From contig CANHCQ010000007.1 in assembly GCA_947459215.1 (NCBI GenBank), positions 1 to 64,000 of the forward strand: a stretch of DNA of 64,000 bases, written 5' to 3'. The stretch is from Phycisphaerales bacterium (GTDB lineage: Bacteria; Planctomycetota; Phycisphaerae; Phycisphaerales; UBA1924). This document shows, piece by piece, positions 33,075 through 41,378 of this stretch (position 1 is its first letter; every line of letters starts with the position of its first letter). The translations under genes were made by a program, and so were the position numbers. The notes under the pieces were generated by a model. That model did not search any database. It was given only the letters and a program-made list of their open reading frames with translations, and was not told the DNA's origin.

Positions 33075-34034
33075 TCACTTCGCCCGCATCGCGTCCAGCA
33101 CTTCTGGCAACAAGTCCGCGAGTTCGAGCGCGAGCAACCCGGCTTCGGCGTTCTTCGCCGCCCATCGCTCGCCCGCGATCGCGTGGGCCTCGACGCCGAC
33201 GCGCACGCAGTCCATCAGTGAGAGTGTCCCCGGCATCGTCTTTCCGGCGATCGGCATCAGCCGCACGAATTGTGCGATCAGCCCGCCCAGCAACCCCGCG
33301 AGCACATCGCCCGTGCCCGCGGTCGCCAAACACGCGTGCCCGCGGCGGCAGATCCAACTCTCGTGCCCGTTGCTCACCACCGTGTGCATGCCCTTGAGCA
33401 CCACGACGCAGCCCAGCCGCTGCGCCATCGCTTCGCACGCGGCGAGCCGCGCCGGCTCGCTCGCATCCGGAGTCTTCATCGACAGCGCCGCCGCCAGCCG
33501 CGCGAACTCGCCCGGGTGAGGCGTCATGACGATCGGGGCCCGCAGGTCGCGCTGAAAGTCCGGCGTCGCCGCGAGGCAGTTCAGCGCATCTGCATCAAGC
33601 ACCAGCGGACACTCGGCGTGCAGCGCGGCCCGCAGCACCACCGCGCTCGTGCCCGCCGCGAGCGGGGAGTGCGGCTCGTTCGACCAGCCCAATCCCGGTC
33701 CGAGCACGATCGCGTGAGCGCCAGCCGTGTGCTCATCGAACACCGCCGCCGCCTCGTGCGGCACGAGGTTCCCCTCCGAATCGGTTGGCAGCGCGACCCC
33801 GGTCGCCGAGGACGTGATCGTGATTGCTTCGTTCAGGATCGGCTCTGGTGTCAAAATCCGCGCCAGCCCAACGCCCGACCGCAGCGCGGCCCGCGCCGCG
33901 ATCGCGGGTGCGCCGATCATCCGCGACTCGGCTCGGGCGCAGCCGCCGATGATGGCAACGGTGCCAAATGTCCCTTTGTGGGCGTTGGCGGGGCGGACGG
34001 GAAGAAGTGGAAGTGCGGATGGCGATTCGTTCAC
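33075..34034 (-). CDS. nnrD: ADP/ATP-dependent NAD(P)H-hydrate dehydratase
   Basis: Repairs hydrated NADH and NADPH. The ribokinase-like fold is seen from RPANAHKGTFGTVAIIGGCARAESRM (YjeF C-terminal domain start), through VLGPGLGWS, LVLDADALNCLA, IVMTPHPGEFARL, to the nucleotide-binding ATAGTGDVLAGLLGGLIAQ. The GTG at 34034 is chosen (319 residues); the frame stays open to 34172 but that part is encoded by an inverted repeat. The epimerase partner domain is not fused here. It diverges from tatD. Confidence 0.92.
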   Translation of the reverse strand: MNESPSALPLLPVRPANAHKGTFGTVAIIGGCARAESRMIGAPAIAARAALRSGVGLARILTPEPILNEAITITSSATGVALPTDSEGNLVPHEAAAVFDEHTAGAHAIVLGPGLGWSNEPHSPLAAGTSAVVLRAALHAECPLVLDADALNCLAATPDFQRDLRAPIVMTPHPGEFARLAAALSMKTPDASEPARLAACEAMAQRLGCVVVLKGMHTVVSNGHESWICRRGHACLATAGTGDVLAGLLGGLIAQFVRLMPIAGKTMPGTLSLMDCVRVGVEAHAIAGERWAAKNAEAGLLALELADLLPEVLDAMRAK

Positions 34035-34080
34035 ACGCAAGCGTAGAACGCAAGCCCCGCGATCAATCTCGACGCGATGG

Positions 34081-34214
34081 ACGCCGAGGCTGACGAGTCC
34101 GCGAGGAAGCCTCGGATGTCCCGCAGCGAGAGCGACGGAAACGCACGTCGGGCTCGATTGCGAATGTTCCAATCGATCCGAGGCTTCCTCGCAGAGCCTC
34201 GTCAGCCTCGGCGT
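34081..34214. repeat. 134-bp inverted-repeat unit between nnrD and tatD
   Basis: Left arm 34081-34117 and right arm 34176-34214 are inverted copies: 17 identical bases (ATCCGAGGCTTCCTCGC), a short variable middle, then 16 identical bases (TCGTCAGCCTCGGCGT). The loop is 58 bases. No transposase is nearby. It could act as a terminator-like hairpin or be a small non-autonomous element. Confidence 0.85.
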
Positions 34215-34234
34215 CTTCGGAGCGGTTGCCCGTC

Positions 34235-35044
34235 GTGAGCAACAGCCTCGTACCCTTCATCGTGATCGACACGCACTGCCATCTGACCTTTCCCGACTTC
34301 GCCGGCCGCATCCCACAAGTTCTGGCGAAGGCCCGCGAGCACGGCGTCCGCGGCTGCATCACCATCTCGACTACCACCAAGGACTGCCTCAGCGCCCTCG
34401 CCATCGCCGAGCAGCACGAAAACGTTTGGTGCACCGCCGGCGTTCATCCGCTCTACGCGGACCAGGGGCCGCACGAGTGGGCGAATCTGGAGAAGAACAT
34501 CCGCTCGCCGAAGTGCGTCGCCTGGGGCGAACTCGGGCTCGACAACCACTACGACAAGCCGGTCGCGACGTTGCAGCGGGCGGTGCTCGACGAGCAACTC
34601 GCGTTCATCGAGTCGGTGCACGCGAAGGGAGCGGTCAAGCCCGTCGTTCTGCACTGCCGCGAGGCGTTTGGGGACTTGATCCCAGTGCTCAAAAGCACCA
34701 AGCTCGATCCCACCCGCTTTGTCTTCCACTGTTTCACCGGCGGCCCCGTAGAAATGCGTTTGCTGCTGGACTTTGGGGCTTGTGTCTCGTTCACCGGCGT
34801 CGCGACCTATCGCAACGCCGCGGAGGTGCGCGAGGCGATCAAGCTGGTGCCCGCGGACCGGATCATGATCGAGACCGACGCGCCGTTTCTGTCGCCCGAC
34901 CCGCATCGCTCGGTGCGGCCGTGCGAGTCGTGGATGGCGAGCCTGACGATGCAATCGGTCGCCGCCACACGAGGGATATCCCCGGCGGACTTCGAGACGC
35001 AGGTGAACGCGAACACCAAGCGCTTCTTCGGGATCGAAGCCTGA
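34235..35044 (+). CDS. TatD-family metal-dependent DNase
   Basis: Magnesium-dependent nuclease used in DNA repair and turnover. The TIM-barrel metal sites are present: IDTHCHLTFPDF, AWGELGLDNHYD (Glu), VLHCREAFGDLI, FVFHCFTGGPVEMRLLLD, and IMIETDAPFLSPDPHR. Length (about 269 residues) is normal. The start is uncertain between GTG at 34235 and TTG at 34226. The family's usual GLDYYRD reads GLDNHYD here. Confidence 0.93.
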   Translation: MSNSLVPFIVIDTHCHLTFPDFAGRIPQVLAKAREHGVRGCITISTTTKDCLSALAIAEQHENVWCTAGVHPLYADQGPHEWANLEKNIRSPKCVAWGELGLDNHYDKPVATLQRAVLDEQLAFIESVHAKGAVKPVVLHCREAFGDLIPVLKSTKLDPTRFVFHCFTGGPVEMRLLLDFGACVSFTGVATYRNAAEVREAIKLVPADRIMIETDAPFLSPDPHRSVRPCESWMASLTMQSVAATRGISPADFETQVNANTKRFFGIEA

Positions 35045-35201
35045 TTGGATGTGCCACGCGGCACGATGCTTCGATGCCGCGTGGCTCGATGCCTTCTTCT
35101 GCATCGAACTGGTCGCCCGATCGCAATCCGGGGCCTTCATCCAACCTAAACTCGGGGGTTGTCACCGCGGGCTGGTCCGCGCGCAACCTCCGGGGCGATC
35201 G

Positions 35202-37907
35202 ATGAGCGCCAAGTGGCGAAGAAGTCTGGCATTCGATGACGCATTCTTTCCGGCCTGGGCGTGGCCGCTGAAGGCATTGCTGCGACTGTTCAGCAGCATC
35301 CCGCTCGCGGTAACGCTGTTGCTGCTCGTGTCGTTTTACGGCGTGCTGGCCAGCGTGCCGATCGGCATCGTGGTGCTCGGGCTGACCCAGGCGTTCTACG
35401 GCGTGACGATCTTCGTCATGATCGGGCTCGCGTGGGCTGTTTTGGTGCTGCCAGCGCGCGGCTTGATCAAGTCCCGCGGCACGCGATTCCTCGCGACGAT
35501 CATCGGCTCGCTCGTGGCGATCGTGCTCGGGTGTTGGCTCTGGTACACCTTCGCGTGGCCGATCCTGCACTACGACCCGGCGACCGGTGGGGGCGTGCGG
35601 TTCTTTGCTGATTTCATCGACCGTACCAAGGCCATCACCATCCGGCGTCTTCCCGGTTTGGAGATGTCCGAACTTGAGTTCTACAACTGGTGGCCGCTGC
35701 GGCTGATTCTGCTGATGTTCGTCGCGAACATGATCATCGCGACGCTGCGGCGCATCGAGTTCAACTTCAAGAACATCGGCGTGCTCACCGTGCACACCGG
35801 CATCATCACGATCGCGATCGGAAGCGTGTACTACAACGGTCTGAAGAAGGAAGGCGACACGCTGCTGCTCGCCGCTCAGCAGAATCCGGCCGATCCGAAG
35901 GCTCCCACGTCCGACGCCGGGCCCGCGGTCAACGCGTTCTACGACGCCACCCGCGTGGCGCTCTATGTGAACCAGATGAAGCCGTGGGGTCCCAACGGCC
36001 TCGAGCAACGCGTGCTCAGCGACATTCCGCGATACAACGACTACAACCTGGGCGCGTTCCAGGGGCGATCCATTCTCGAACTCTCGCGCCGGCAGAGGGT
36101 CTGGCAGACGCCGAATCAGGAGCCGGCCCTCGACATCCCGGCGCCCGATTCGCATGCCGACCTCGTCGATCCTGACATCAAGTTCCGGATCGTCGGCTAC
36201 GCGAATTATGCCGAGCCGACCGAGGATTGGCGCGAGATCGATACCAAGGACATCACCGCGATCCGCGAGGGGTTCCGGTTCAATCCGCTCCGGTCGATTT
36301 TTCTGCTGAGCGCGCGGCCCGATGAGACCGGCAAGGTCAACACCGCCCCGGTGTTTTCCTACATCCTGCTGCCGGGCCTGCCGGCGCGGCGGCTCGCGGT
36401 CAATGACGCCCTCGGCATCGAGTACACCCTCGGAGCAGCGATGGGCATGAGCGCGGACCGCTGGCGCGATCTCAGCGAGCAGATGCCCCTCGACTCACAG
36501 CACGCGATCGTCGTCGAAGTGCCCGGCGCCACGCTGGCCGAGAAGCCGATGCGCAAGGTGCTGGAGATCGCTCCCGGCGTCACGCACGTCGTCGGCGGCT
36601 ACACGCTCACCGTTGATCAGATCACGCCGGAGCCGCCGTTCCCGATCGTGACCGAGACGCACAAGGGTGCGACCAGCAGCGTCGCGGTCATCAAGGTCAA
36701 GCCTCCCGCAGGCGACTCCTATACGCGGTATGTCTATCACCGATTCCCGGAACTCAACCAGGACATCATGGACACGCCCAAGCCCGACGGGCGCATGGAC
36801 CGTCGCGCCGCGGACCCGTCGATCCGCATCGCGTATCTCGACGCGAGCGTGCTGCAGGTCTATTTCGATGAACCGGACCCGGCGACGAAGAAGGCGCGGG
36901 CGATCGTCCGCCAGCCCGGCGGCGTGGTGCGGGTGATTGACGAACTTGGTTCTGATGGACTGCTCAAGGATTTCGTGCCCGACATCAGCCTGCAGATCGA
37001 TCAGCGCTGGAGCCATGCGATGAAGGTCGATCGCCCTCGGCCGGTGCCGGGGGAAGAACGCGACCGCCGCATGATCGGCACGCACGACAAGGCGATGCTT
37101 GGCGTCGAGGTTCGCGTCGATCCCAGTGTTCTTCCGCCGCAGAGCCGCGCCAATACCCGAGCGTGGGCCACCGTCGTCTGGCTGCCATTCGCAAAGTTCC
37201 TGGGCATGGGCCCGGAATCGTCCCGTATCGTCGACCTGCCCGACGGCCGGCAGGTCAGCCTCACGTTCGGCCGCGCCCGCCATGTGTTCCGCGACTTTGC
37301 GCTGCGACTTGTCGATTTCAAGATGATCTCGTACGACCACCGCGGCTCGCCCCGGGACTTTGAATCGATCGTCCGTGTCGAGCCGATTGCCGGTGGGTTC
37401 AGCGGATACGTGCACCCTTGTAGTCTCAATGCGCCCCTCACCGCACCGTTCATCTGGAGCGACGAGCGGCCGTGGATTCGCAACGTCGCGTACCGCCTGA
37501 TCAGCGGCTTGGATCCCAATCAGTTCAAAATGAGTCAGGCGGCGTGGGATGAACAGGGCTGGCGCGAAAGTCAGAAGCTCGCGGATGCCGGCATGGCCTC
37601 GGCCCCCCGGGCTCGCTTCACCATTCTTCAGGTCGGCAACAACCCGGGCATCCATGTGATCGCTCTCGGCGGCGTGCTGATGGCGCTTGGCATCCCCTGG
37701 GCCTTCTACGTCAAGCCCTATCTTGTCCGCCGCGAGAAGCGACTGATTCAGCAAGCCATCGCCACGGGTGCGTACATCCCAAAGAACACCAAGGTCGAAC
37801 CCAATGTCGTTGTCGTGCGTTCAAGGGGCTTGTCGAACGCGGCGTCCAGCGGCGAATTGTCCGAACCCAAGCCGGCGGAGTCGGTGACGACTTCGCCGCG
37901 CGAGTGA
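35202..37907 (+). CDS. ResB-type cytochrome c maturation protein (large)
   Basis: System II heme-attachment complex member, working with the CcsA protein encoded next. The ATG at 35202 gives 901 residues. The N-terminus holds ResB transmembrane helices (LRLFSSIPLAVTLLLLVSFYGVL, and LILLMFVANMIIATLRRIEFNFKNIGVLTVHTGIITIAIGSVYYNG), followed by a large periplasmic region and a last transmembrane helix near residue 820-840 (GIHVIALGGVLMALGIPWAFYV). It is about twice the length of typical ResB. It lies 18 bases before the CcsA gene. Confidence 0.88.
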   Translation: MSAKWRRSLAFDDAFFPAWAWPLKALLRLFSSIPLAVTLLLLVSFYGVLASVPIGIVVLGLTQAFYGVTIFVMIGLAWAVLVLPARGLIKSRGTRFLATIIGSLVAIVLGCWLWYTFAWPILHYDPATGGGVRFFADFIDRTKAITIRRLPGLEMSELEFYNWWPLRLILLMFVANMIIATLRRIEFNFKNIGVLTVHTGIITIAIGSVYYNGLKKEGDTLLLAAQQNPADPKAPTSDAGPAVNAFYDATRVALYVNQMKPWGPNGLEQRVLSDIPRYNDYNLGAFQGRSILELSRRQRVWQTPNQEPALDIPAPDSHADLVDPDIKFRIVGYANYAEPTEDWREIDTKDITAIREGFRFNPLRSIFLLSARPDETGKVNTAPVFSYILLPGLPARRLAVNDALGIEYTLGAAMGMSADRWRDLSEQMPLDSQHAIVVEVPGATLAEKPMRKVLEIAPGVTHVVGGYTLTVDQITPEPPFPIVTETHKGATSSVAVIKVKPPAGDSYTRYVYHRFPELNQDIMDTPKPDGRMDRRAADPSIRIAYLDASVLQVYFDEPDPATKKARAIVRQPGGVVRVIDELGSDGLLKDFVPDISLQIDQRWSHAMKVDRPRPVPGEERDRRMIGTHDKAMLGVEVRVDPSVLPPQSRANTRAWATVVWLPFAKFLGMGPESSRIVDLPDGRQVSLTFGRARHVFRDFALRLVDFKMISYDHRGSPRDFESIVRVEPIAGGFSGYVHPCSLNAPLTAPFIWSDERPWIRNVAYRLISGLDPNQFKMSQAAWDEQGWRESQKLADAGMASAPRARFTILQVGNNPGIHVIALGGVLMALGIPWAFYVKPYLVRREKRLIQQAIATGAYIPKNTKVEPNVVVVRSRGLSNAASSGELSEPKPAESVTTSPRE

Positions 37908-37925
37908 TCGAGCCACGGAGGCGAC

Positions 37926-39788
37926 ATGATCTCTCAACTCGTCCGAGTCTTCTCCAGCACCGTCCAGACCGCTCGCTTGACCGCGATGGCAGCGTTGCTG
38001 TTCACGCTCCCGGCAGTTGCGCAGACCGCCCCCGAGGGCAACGCGCATCCCGAGTCCCAGGTCCTTGCAAAGGACGCGACGGAACTGCCCAGCCCGTTTG
38101 GCGAGCCGCAACCGATCGGTTCTGCGACTTCGATCGCCGACAAGAGCGCGTTCGCGGCCAAGCTTGACCTCAAGCCGCTTCGCGATCTCGCGGTCTGGCA
38201 CAGCGGGCGTGTGAAAGTCTTGGATACCCTGGCCCGCGAGACCGTCCTCAAGATCGCTGGCCGCAGGAGCTACTTCGACGTCGCCCCGATCGACGGCGGC
38301 AAGGTCGACTCCTTCGGCGCACCCGAGGGCGCGGGCAAGAAGGTCTTCTTTGACCCGGTCTTCACGCTCTTCGATCTGATCATCGATCCGGCGTACTACT
38401 ACGAGAAGCCCGTGCTGGCGATCGACTATCTGCCCCTTCGCCGCGCGTTCCTCGAAGCGGCGTTCGGCGAGAAGGAAGAGTCGCGCATCAGCCGCTGGCT
38501 GAAGCTGCAGCGGATCAGCCCTCGCATGGTGCAGGAGTTCGGACCCGCGGTGTCGCAGAAGTTCTTTGCCGAGGCTCCCTACCGCGAGTCGCTCGGCAAG
38601 CTCGATCAGCAGCTTGAGATCTGGCGGCTGAGCCGGGCCAATCTGATGCTCGTCGCTCCGGAGGCCAGCGATAAGCAGTGGGTGCACCTGGCAACGCTCC
38701 CCGCCGATCATCCGGCTCGGGTTGCCGCCGGCAAGATCGGCGACTCGTGGCGCAAGCTCGATGCCGACGGCGCCAACGCCGCGATCAAGGCCTTGGCCGA
38801 CAGCGTTCGCTCGATTAACGCGGCCCAGTATCCGACCACCAAGCGTGACCTTGAGATCTTTTACAACAAGGCCAACGCCTTCGAGTGGGGCATGTGGGCC
38901 TACTTCTTCACGTTCCTCGCGCTCGTGCTCGGCTTCGGCACCGGCCGCCGCTGGCTTCTGGGGTTGGGCACGGTGACTCTGCTGATCGCGATCGGCCTGC
39001 ACGCCACGGGCTTCACGCTCCGTTGCATCATCGCCGAGCGCTTCGCGATCCAGAATCAGTTCGAGTCTATGACCGGCGTCAGCCTCTTCGCCGCGGTGGT
39101 GGGGCTGGCGATCATGATGCTCAAGCGCCAGTACCTCTTCGGCGCTGCCGCCGCGGGCGTGGGCTTCCTGATTCTCATCACAGCGACGCAGACCGCGATC
39201 CCCGGTCAGGTGATCGAGCGCGAGGCCGCCATCCTCAACACCAGCGTGCTGCTCAAGTACCACGTCACCACCGTCCTCGTCTCCTACGGCCTGATCGCGC
39301 TGGGCTTCATCATCAGCTCGTTCTACCTCGTCACGCACTACGCCGCGAAGATGCGCGGCGCTCAATCCGCGTCCGTCGTAGCCCAAGTCTCTCTCGGCGG
39401 CACCGGCACCACCGCGGTCGTGACCGGTGGCGATGACGTCTCGAGCGATACCGGCGGCTTCTCACCCGTGAAGCAGAAGATCCTCGACGAACTCGACACC
39501 GCCCAGATGACCGTGCTCCAGCTCGCGTTCTGGACGCTCGGCGTCGGCATCCTGCTCGGCGCCTGGTGGGCCGACCACTCCTGGGGCCGCTGGTGGGCCT
39601 TTGACCCGAAAGAAACTTGGGCGCTCATTACGTGGATCGTGTACCTGATCGTCATCCACCTGCGCTTCACGACCGGTCGCAACAAGGCGCTCGTCACCGC
39701 CTGGCTCAGCGTCGCGGGGTTCATCGTGATGCTGTGGACCTACTTCGGCGTGAATCTCTTGCTGCCTGGGCTCCATGCGTATGCGTAA
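37926..39788 (+). CDS. ccsA: CcsA/ResC-type cytochrome c biogenesis protein
   Basis: Heme exporter and cytochrome c synthetase of System II, with ResB. The 620-residue protein starts with a signal peptide (MAALLFTLPAVAQT region), has an unusual periplasmic domain of about 280 residues, and then about eight transmembrane helices. The CcsA signature WWADHSWGRWWAFDPKETWA (the tryptophan-rich WWD heme domain) lies near residue 540-560, and histidines flank it (IGLHATGF, LKYHVTTVLV, LIVIHLRFT). The usual length is about 300 residues, so the N-terminal half is extra. Confidence 0.93.
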   Translation: MISQLVRVFSSTVQTARLTAMAALLFTLPAVAQTAPEGNAHPESQVLAKDATELPSPFGEPQPIGSATSIADKSAFAAKLDLKPLRDLAVWHSGRVKVLDTLARETVLKIAGRRSYFDVAPIDGGKVDSFGAPEGAGKKVFFDPVFTLFDLIIDPAYYYEKPVLAIDYLPLRRAFLEAAFGEKEESRISRWLKLQRISPRMVQEFGPAVSQKFFAEAPYRESLGKLDQQLEIWRLSRANLMLVAPEASDKQWVHLATLPADHPARVAAGKIGDSWRKLDADGANAAIKALADSVRSINAAQYPTTKRDLEIFYNKANAFEWGMWAYFFTFLALVLGFGTGRRWLLGLGTVTLLIAIGLHATGFTLRCIIAERFAIQNQFESMTGVSLFAAVVGLAIMMLKRQYLFGAAAAGVGFLILITATQTAIPGQVIEREAAILNTSVLLKYHVTTVLVSYGLIALGFIISSFYLVTHYAAKMRGAQSASVVAQVSLGGTGTTAVVTGGDDVSSDTGGFSPVKQKILDELDTAQMTVLQLAFWTLGVGILLGAWWADHSWGRWWAFDPKETWALITWIVYLIVIHLRFTTGRNKALVTAWLSVAGFIVMLWTYFGVNLLLPGLHAYA

Positions 39789-39827
39789 GCAGTGGGGCAG
39801 GAGAGCAGGGGAGCAGTGGGGCAGGGG
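39789..39827 (+). repeat. G-rich GCAGTGGGGCAG repeat, copy 2
   Basis: GCAGTGGGGCAGGAGAGCAG followed by GGGAGCAGTGGGGCAGGGG between ccsA and the glycosylase gene. It matches the array at 18608-18642. Its last part also works as Shine-Dalgarno for the glycosylase ATG at 39828. Confidence 0.6.
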
Positions 39828-40487
39828 ATGAGCGCGATCGGCGTTGATGTTGGCGTGCGCGTGATCCGACGCGACTTCGCTCGCGACGCTCAGACGCTGG
39901 CAGTCGACCTGCTCGGCACCACGCTCGCCCGCCGCCTCGCCTCCGGCCTCATCCTCCGCGGCCGCATCGTCGAGACTGAGGCCTATATCGGGGTCCGCGA
40001 CCGCGCCAGCCACGCCTTCGGCGGGCGGCGTACGCCCCGCAACGAAGCCATGTACGCCAAGCCCGGCACCGCGTACGTCTATTTCACCTACGGCATGCAC
40101 TTCTGCTTCAACGTCGTTTGCGCGGCCGAAGGCGACCCCCAAGCCGTGCTCATCCGCGCCGCGGAGCCGCTCGAAGGCATCGAAGAAATGCGCGACCTCC
40201 GCGGCATGGGAGCCGCCGCCTCCGACCGCCTCATCGCCTCCGGGCCCGCACGCCTGTGTCAGGCCTTCGCCATCGATCGCGAGCTCAACGCCGTCGATCT
40301 CGTGACCAGCGACAGACTCTGGCTCGAGCCCGCCGCCCGCTCAACACGCCCCACCCGCCGCCCGCTCCGCACACCCCGCATCGGCGTCGACTACGCCGGA
40401 GCCTGGGCCAAACGGCTTCTCCGCTTCGTCGATCCCGAAACCCAGCACGCCAGCCGCTCCCCGCGGCCGCGTACGAAACGCAAGTGA
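39828..40487 (+). CDS. DNA-3-methyladenine glycosylase (AAG/MPG family)
   Basis: Removes alkylated and deaminated purines from DNA as the first step of base excision repair. The 219-residue protein shows AQTLAVDLLGTTLARRL, the catalytic Glu in GRIVETEAYIG, DRASHAFGGRRTPRNEAMYA, and YVYFTYGMHFCFNVV, all AAG signatures. The ATG at 39828 is chosen over 39792, whose first 12 codons are a G-rich repeat. The C-terminus is Arg/Pro-rich. Confidence 0.95.
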   Translation: MSAIGVDVGVRVIRRDFARDAQTLAVDLLGTTLARRLASGLILRGRIVETEAYIGVRDRASHAFGGRRTPRNEAMYAKPGTAYVYFTYGMHFCFNVVCAAEGDPQAVLIRAAEPLEGIEEMRDLRGMGAAASDRLIASGPARLCQAFAIDRELNAVDLVTSDRLWLEPAARSTRPTRRPLRTPRIGVDYAGAWAKRLLRFVDPETQHASRSPRPRTKRK

Positions 40488-40489
40488 CC

Positions 40490-40527
40490 ACTCCCCCTCC
40501 CAGAGGGAGGGGGCCGGGGGGTGGGTT
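40490..40527 (+). repeat. Single arm of the helicase-type repeat after the glycosylase gene
   Basis: ACTCCCCCTCCCAGAGGGAG followed by GGGGCCGGGGGGTGGGTT. This is nearly identical to the arm at 21726-21763, and lies directly after the glycosylase stop codon (40485-40487). The second arm of the pair was not found here. Confidence 0.8.
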
Positions 40528-40682
40528 CGAATCGCTTCATTGCTTCAAGACCGACTTTTCATCCAGCGAGAATTCGCCGCCAAATCCTCCACCCAAACCC
40601 CTCCCGTCCGCATCCAATCACTTCCCACCCCGAATCTCTCGCAAACCACGCTACCATTGGCCGAAGGAAAGAGTCTGAGTCG

Positions 40683-41231
40683 GTGTTCGAGAACCGACGG
40701 CGGAGTGCACCCGTGTCCGACGCCACGCCCTTCCAACCTCACCCCAACGACCCGCAGTCCTTCCCGCACGCCCCCCAAGGCGGCTCGGGTCCTGCCTCCG
40801 GCGACACGCCCGAGCAGGTCGATTGGACCAAGCTCAAGTCCCTCGCGCCCTATCCGCCCGAGGCGTTCCAGTTTGTCAGCGAGGGCCTCGGTCACACCGT
40901 CCGCATGATCCACGGCCACCGCGACGAGGCTCGGGAACTCGCCCAGGACGACCAGAGCCGCCACATTAATGGCCAGCAGCTCTGCCTCGGACTCAAGAAC
41001 TACGCCGTGCAGCGCTACGGCCTCATGGCCCGCACCGTGCTCCACCGCTGGAACATCAAACGCACCGAGGACTTCGGCAAGATCGTCTTCGCCATGGTCG
41101 ACCTCGGCCTGATGCGCAAGACCGAAGAGGACACCATCCAGGACTTCGAGGGCGTCTTCGACTTCCACGAGGCTTTCCGCTCCGTCAGCGACGTCATGCG
41201 CGACGGCGAGTCCGCGGGTGCCGGCCGATAG
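40683..41231 (+). CDS. TIGR04138/Minf_1886 family protein
   Basis: Function unknown. The C-terminal 125 residues match the small family known from Planctomycetes and Verrucomicrobia: YPPEAFQFVSEGLGHTVRM, HINGQQLCLGLKNYAVQRYG, VLHRWNIKRTEDFGKIVFAM and DFEGVFDFHEAF. The frame is open from 40521, but that N-terminus is Pro/His/Ser-rich; GTG at 40683 or 40713 is a more likely start. It is followed by an inverted repeat and the permease gene. Confidence 0.85.
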   Translation: MFENRRRSAPVSDATPFQPHPNDPQSFPHAPQGGSGPASGDTPEQVDWTKLKSLAPYPPEAFQFVSEGLGHTVRMIHGHRDEARELAQDDQSRHINGQQLCLGLKNYAVQRYGLMARTVLHRWNIKRTEDFGKIVFAMVDLGLMRKTEEDTIQDFEGVFDFHEAFRSVSDVMRDGESAGAGR

Positions 41232-41261
41232 CGCGCCAATCCGCTACATTGAACCGCGGCA

Positions 41262-41377
41262 TTGAACCACAGAGGCGCGGAGACACAGAGAGCCTTTGTG
41301 TCAATGCGTGCCATGCCTTTGTGTCGATGCCTTGTACCTTCTGACTCTCTCTGTGCCTCTGTGTCTCTGTGGTGAAC
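41262..41377. repeat. CACAGAG-type inverted repeat before the permease gene
   Basis: Arms 41262-41292 and 41347-41377 are inverted copies (24 of 31 bases match) built of CACAGAG-like units with roughly 9-base spacing. The 54-base middle has two direct copies of GCCTTTGTGTC. The right arm ends one base before the permease ATG. Similar CACAGAGGCACAGAG repeats are known as dispersed elements in many bacterial genomes. Confidence 0.8.
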
Positions 41378-41378
41378 A

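Noticed and set aside
34863..36155. Minus-strand open frame of 430 codons opposite tatD and resB
   Set aside because: Crosses two supported genes and their gap; Arg/Gln/His-rich product without motifs.
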